DNA of 6,107 bases from JASSUD01 sp031963045 (GTDB lineage: Bacteria; Pseudomonadota; Gammaproteobacteria; Burkholderiales; Burkholderiaceae), in the NCBI GenBank assembly GCA_031963045.1, contig JASSUK010000047.1, forward strand, positions 1 through 6,107, read 5' to 3'. A model generated the notes under the pieces. It was given only the letters and a program-made list of their open reading frames with translations. It had not been told where the DNA came from and did no database searches. Of this stretch, positions 6,105 through 6,107 are shown one piece after another. Each line of letters opens with the position of its first letter. Positions within the stretch are counted from its first letter, which is position 1. The position numbers were made by a program, and so were the translations under genes.

Positions 6105-6107
6105 ACG

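Overview
The window shows a compact, entirely minus-strand accessory locus. Reading right to left, it holds a small 97-residue ORF at the right edge, a gap of about 290 bases with a well-formed promoter, an orphan 460-residue gene, and, four bases after its stop codon, a very long ORF. That ORF runs off the left edge after 1,373 codons without a stop and ends in ankyrin repeats. I checked the long frame codon by codon on the reverse strand and found no in-frame stop between 4119 and 1. No rRNA, tRNA, insertion sequence or CRISPR array is visible.

Organism: the sequence is bacterial, with Shine-Dalgarno sites, a sigma70-like promoter and tight gene spacing. Base composition is mid to low GC. 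A huge protein that joins a large unknown N-terminal region to ankyrin repeats is typical of host-associated bacteria living in protozoa or arthropods (Legionellales such as Legionella, Coxiella or Berkiella relatives, but also amoeba-associated alphaproteobacteria and chlamydiae). I lean weakly towards a Legionellales-type gammaproteobacterium. Nothing here proves the taxon.

Layout: 1-4119 (minus) is the ankyrin giant, with its C-terminus outside the window. 4124-5506 (minus) is an AT-rich gene of unknown family. 5507-5796 holds a promoter with a 98-base leader, an 11/12 direct repeat flanking the -10 box, and two tandem inverted repeats. 5797-6090 (minus) is a small ORF with a good ribosome-binding site and an Ala/Ser-rich N-terminus.

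Working model (inference): the 460-residue protein and the ankyrin protein are co-transcribed from the promoter at 5611-5638 and translated in a coupled way. They could act as partners, for example a chaperone or accessory factor with an effector, or two effectors. No recognised catalytic domain supports a specific activity. The most useful parts for homology searching are the 460-residue protein and residues 330-450 of the ankyrin protein.
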